Shown here: positions 6,430 through 8,721 of the stretch, one piece after another
Layout of the letters: each line of letters begins with the position of its first letter
Position numbering within the stretch: position 1 is the stretch's first letter
Assembly (NCBI GenBank): GCA_964413635.1
Contig: CAYPTH010000119.1
Location: 1 to 8,721, forward strand
Length of the DNA: 8,721 nucleotides
Direction: 5' to 3'
Source of the DNA: CAYFQV01 sp964413635
GTDB taxonomy: Bacteria > Spirochaetota > Spirochaetia > DSM-27196 > PWMO01
The notes under the pieces: generated by a model
Seen by the model: only the letters and a program-made list of their open reading frames with translations
Told to the model about the DNA's origin: nothing
The model's database searches: none
Position numbers and translations under genes: made by a program

Positions 6430-6458
6430 AAGGGGCGCCTCGAGGCGCCCCTTCTTTG
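6430..6458 (+). terminator. Rho-independent terminator after the binding-protein gene
   Basis: A perfect 24-bp palindrome (6430-6453) has the core arms GGGGCGCC and GGCGCCCC around a TCGA centre, and it is followed by the T-rich tract TTCTTTG. It begins 24 bp after the aglE-like stop. A run of A before the stem makes weak termination on the opposite strand possible too. It separates the sugar gene from the oxidoreductase operon. Confidence 0.9.
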
Positions 6459-6511
6459 TATCCGGGACACCAAGAATCGAGCCGCCTTTACCGGTTCCAA
6501 AATTGGAGATC

Positions 6512-6760
6512 ATGGGGTATCCTGATGTATACATGCCACGAAAACGAGTCGAGCGCATCGACATAAACCCGGGCTGGTGTAAGGGCTGCGGGATCTGCAT
6601 TGAGTTCTGTCCGAAGGACGTCATTGATTTTGATGAGAACGGTCACGCCCATCCCTTCCGACCCGAACGTTGTATTGCCTGCGAGCTCTGTGAGCGTCTG
6701 TGCCCAGACCTGGCGGTGAAACTGGTGTACGCAGCGCCCGAGGAGGCACATGGTGAGTGA
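6512..6760 (+). CDS. korD: 2-oxoacid:ferredoxin oxidoreductase, ferredoxin (delta) subunit
   Basis: This small protein of about 82 residues carries two [4Fe-4S] motifs, CKGCGICIEFCP and CIACELCERLCP, the ferredoxin-like delta subunit that relays electrons from the TPP centre of 2-oxoacid oxidoreductases to free ferredoxin. Its role is read mainly from position: it directly precedes the alpha and beta subunits and overlaps the alpha gene by 11 bp. The start is uncertain. ATG 6512 has GGAG at 6505-6508 but only 3 nt spacing. ATG 6533 begins MPRKRVERIDINPGW, closer to the typical N-terminus of such subunits, but lacks a ribosome site. TTG 6503 is also in frame. Whether the complex uses 2-oxoglutarate, branched-chain 2-oxoacids or another substrate cannot be decided from this subunit. 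Confidence 0.88.
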   Translation: MGYPDVYMPRKRVERIDINPGWCKGCGICIEFCPKDVIDFDENGHAHPFRPERCIACELCERLCPDLAVKLVYAAPEEAHGE

Positions 6761-7907
6761 CGCGCCGCAGACACTCTTCGTTCAGGGAAACCAGGCCTGC
6801 GTCGAAGGCGCCCTCTACGCGGGGTGCTCCTTCTTTGCCGGCTACCCCATTACACCCTCATCAGAGATTGCCGAACACCTGTCCGAGCGCCTTCCGAAGC
6901 GCGGCGGCAGCTTCATCCAGATGGAGGACGAGATCTCTTCCATGTGTGCGATCATTGGGGCGTCCCTCACGGGACAGAAGGCAATGACCGCGACGAGCGG
7001 CCCAGGCTTTTCCCTCATGCAGGAGGCCCTCGGTTATGCCGTCATGACGGAGATCCCCTGCGTGATTGTAGATGTCATGCGCGGCGGTCCCTCCACGGGT
7101 CTACCCACCCAGCCGAGCCAAGGCGATGTAAACCAGGCGCGCTGGGGCACCCATGGTGACCACGCCATCATTGCCCTCACGGCATCTACACACCGCGGCA
7201 TCTTCGACGCGACGGTGCGCGCCTTCAACCTCGCCGAGACCTATCGTACACCGGTGGTCCTTCTCTTCGACGAGCTTCTCGGTCACATGCGCGAGCGCCT
7301 GGTGATACCCCCACCGGGGGAGCTGCAACTCGTGGAGCGGCTGCGGACCTCCGTTCCGAAGGGGGTCGACTATCACCCCTACCTCCCGCGAGAGGACGGC
7401 CGCTTGCCCATGTCCGACTTCGGCGGCGATCACCGGTACAACGTGACCGGTCTCTACCACGACATGTGGGGCTTTCCGTCGACCAATCCCAACACGGTTC
7501 ACGACCTCACCCACCACCTCACGGACAAGATAGAGACGCGGGCGGAGGAGCTTGCCACGTACAAGACGCACGGCTTGGATGACGCCGAGGTGGTCCTGAT
7601 CTCCTACGGTTCCGCTGCGCGATCGGCACGCAACGTTGTGGAGGAGCGCCGCACGGCGGGATTCAGAATTGGCATCCTGGAGCTCGAGACCCTCTGGCCC
7701 TTTCCGCGGCAAGTGGTACGTGACATCTGTCGCGACCGTGACGCCGTGGTGGTCGTGGAAATGAACACCGGCCAGGTACACGCCCAGGTCCGCAGCGCAG
7801 TGCACGACCCCGGCCGCGTCTTCCTGGCGAACCGCATTGACGGTCAGTTCATCACGCCGCGAGACATTACGCGGGTCATGCGGATTGTGGAAGGAGCGGG
7901 AGTGTAG
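6750..7907 (+). CDS. korA: 2-oxoacid:ferredoxin oxidoreductase, alpha subunit
   Basis: The 385-residue protein is the alpha subunit (pyrimidine-binding domain I plus domain II) of a KorA/VorB-type enzyme that oxidatively decarboxylates a 2-oxoacid with CoA. Visible signatures are GNQACVEGALYAGC at 13-26, the family hallmark GYPITPSSE at 31-39, MEDEIS at 58-63 (the acidic residue expected to contact the cofactor held by the beta subunit) and ATSGPGFSLMQE at 81-92. VMRGGPSTGLPTQPSQGD follows at 109-126. Domain II covers the C-terminal third (VVLISYGSAARSARNVV onward). Length fits stand-alone alpha subunits without a fused gamma domain. A perfect AGGAGG (6741-6746) lies 3 nt before ATG 6750 and 6 nt before GTG 6753; either could be the start. 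The gene overlaps korD by 11 bp and is 2 bp from korB, so the three are probably co-translated. The label Kor rather than Vor is a convention. Confidence 0.92.
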   Translation: MVSDAPQTLFVQGNQACVEGALYAGCSFFAGYPITPSSEIAEHLSERLPKRGGSFIQMEDEISSMCAIIGASLTGQKAMTATSGPGFSLMQEALGYAVMTEIPCVIVDVMRGGPSTGLPTQPSQGDVNQARWGTHGDHAIIALTASTHRGIFDATVRAFNLAETYRTPVVLLFDELLGHMRERLVIPPPGELQLVERLRTSVPKGVDYHPYLPREDGRLPMSDFGGDHRYNVTGLYHDMWGFPSTNPNTVHDLTHHLTDKIETRAEELATYKTHGLDDAEVVLISYGSAARSARNVVEERRTAGFRIGILELETLWPFPRQVVRDICRDRDAVVVVEMNTGQVHAQVRSAVHDPGRVFLANRIDGQFITPRDITRVMRIVEGAGV

Positions 7908-7909
7908 GC

Positions 7910-8721
7910 ATGGCAATTCAAGACTATCTGCGAACGCGGTTCTTTCCGCATATCTGGTGTGCCGGCTGCGGCCACGGCACCGTTCTGAACGGCCTCCTGC
8001 GCTCCGTCGAAAGCCTGGGAATCGAGAAGAATGACATCGTCATGGTTTCCGGAATCGGCTGCTCGGCGCGGATCTCCGGCTACGTCGATTTTCACACCCT
8101 GCACACGCTTCACGGCCGCGCCCTCGCCTTCGCCACGGGCCTCAAGATGAGCCGCCCGGACCTGACCCTCCTCGTTCCCATGGGAGACGGCGACGCCCTC
8201 GCAATCGGCGGCAATCACTTCATTCATGCGGCGAGACGCAACATCGACATGACTGCGATCATTCTGAACAATCGAATCTACGGCATGACCGGCGGTCAGT
8301 TCTCACCGCTGTCGGGTTGCGAGGTAAACGCGACGACGGCACCCTTTACAACCATTGATCCCGCCTTCGACGTCGTGAAGGTGGCAAGCGCCGCCGGGGC
8401 GACCTTCGTGGCCCGGACGACCACTTATCACGTGCGCGAGCTGGAGAAGGTGCTCAGCAAGGCAATTGCCCACAAGGGTTTCTCCGTGGTGGAAGTGCTT
8501 TCCCAGTGCCCCACGTACTTCGGTCGCCACAACGCGGAGGGGAGCGCCGTCGATATGCTTCGCAAGCTGAAAGAGGACACCGCACCGGTAGGGTCAAAGG
8601 CTCTCCAGGCCGATGCCGACGGAGGGACCGCCACGGCCGACGCTTCCGGTGGCGGTGACGGCGACGGTGACGGCGGCGCCCGGAACGGCGAGCTCATTCC
8701 CCGGGGCATCTTCGTGGAGCG
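7910..8721 (+). CDS. korB: 2-oxoacid:ferredoxin oxidoreductase, beta subunit (cut by right edge)
   Basis: The frame is open from ATG 7910 to the window end, giving 270 complete codons. It is the TPP-binding beta subunit: WCAGCGHG at 16-23 is the family N-terminal CxxC motif, and GDGDALAIGGNHF at 92-104 followed by NNRIYGMTGGQ at 120-130 forms the Mg/TPP-binding GDG-to-NN signature. SGIGCSARISGY (47-58) and LHGRALAFATGLK (67-79) also match the family. GGGAG at 7898-7902, 7 nt before the ATG, supports the start, 2 bp after the alpha-subunit stop. Between PVGSKALQ and ELIPRGIFVE (about residues 234-260) there is a Gly/Asp/Ala-rich low-complexity stretch not usual in this family. The stop and the expected gamma-subunit gene lie outside the window. 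Confidence 0.9.
   Translation, partial: MAIQDYLRTRFFPHIWCAGCGHGTVLNGLLRSVESLGIEKNDIVMVSGIGCSARISGYVDFHTLHTLHGRALAFATGLKMSRPDLTLLVPMGDGDALAIGGNHFIHAARRNIDMTAIILNNRIYGMTGGQFSPLSGCEVNATTAPFTTIDPAFDVVKVASAAGATFVARTTTYHVRELEKVLSKAIAHKGFSVVEVLSQCPTYFGRHNAEGSAVDMLRKLKEDTAPVGSKALQADADGGTATADASGGGDGDGDGGARNGELIPRGIFVE

Noticed and set aside
6503..6533. Possible promoter (TTGGAG and TATACA) at the start of the korD-like gene
   Set aside because: Spacing is 19 bp and the -10 would overlap the candidate start codons, so it is unlikely to drive this gene.
7101..7916. 271-residue minus-strand open frame across korA
   Set aside because: Antisense to a clearly recognised alpha subunit, with no domain and no ribosome site.

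Overview
The window is GC-rich bacterial DNA, most likely from a free-living anaerobic or facultative member of the Spirochaetota. That assignment is an inference. It rests on the sugar-binding protein, whose signal peptide ends in AFA-GGQQ with no lipobox cysteine (a style I associate with spirochaetes), and on a ferredoxin-dependent 2-oxoacid oxidoreductase cluster. No rRNA, tRNA, CRISPR array, insertion sequence or integrase was seen.

Left part (1-2627): this stretch looks rearranged. A multi-spanning membrane sensor fragment runs off the left edge on the minus strand. Next to it, also on the minus strand, is an ABC transporter ATPase that keeps its signature, Walker B, H-loop and TOBE-like C-terminus but has lost its N-terminal third, including Walker A. 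At about position 1172 it abuts, head to head, a plus-strand membrane sensor/diguanylate cyclase that has also lost its N-terminus. The cyclase reading frame then breaks again at 1728-1731, and the catalytic GGDEF half continues in another frame. The simplest reading is a deletion, or an assembly or amplification join, that removed the 5' ends of two divergent genes.

Middle part (2628-6458): a DtxR/MntR-family metalloregulator with two unusual residues at metal-ligand positions converges, with only 4 bp between stop codons, on a GH13 oligo-1,6-glucosidase/alpha-glucosidase. Divergent from the glucosidase is an AglE-like alpha-glucoside substrate-binding protein, followed by a strong intrinsic terminator. 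Together the last two form an alpha-glucoside capture and hydrolysis pair: the binding protein catches the sugar in the periplasm, a transporter encoded elsewhere imports it, and the glucosidase hydrolyses it in the cytoplasm. The inner-membrane permeases usually found beside aglE are not in the window.

Right part (6512-8721): a tightly packed operon encodes a 2x[4Fe-4S] ferredoxin subunit (KorD-like), the alpha subunit (KorA-like) and the beta subunit (KorB-like, cut by the right edge) of a 2-oxoacid:ferredoxin oxidoreductase. This enzyme converts a 2-oxoacid plus CoA into acyl-CoA, CO2 and reduced ferredoxin. The gamma subunit would be expected just beyond the window. KorB carries an unusual Gly/Asp/Ala-rich insertion near its visible end.

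I did not find a clearly new biological system. The items most worth checking are the double-truncation junction near 1172, the altered metal site of the DtxR-family regulator and the KorB insertion.
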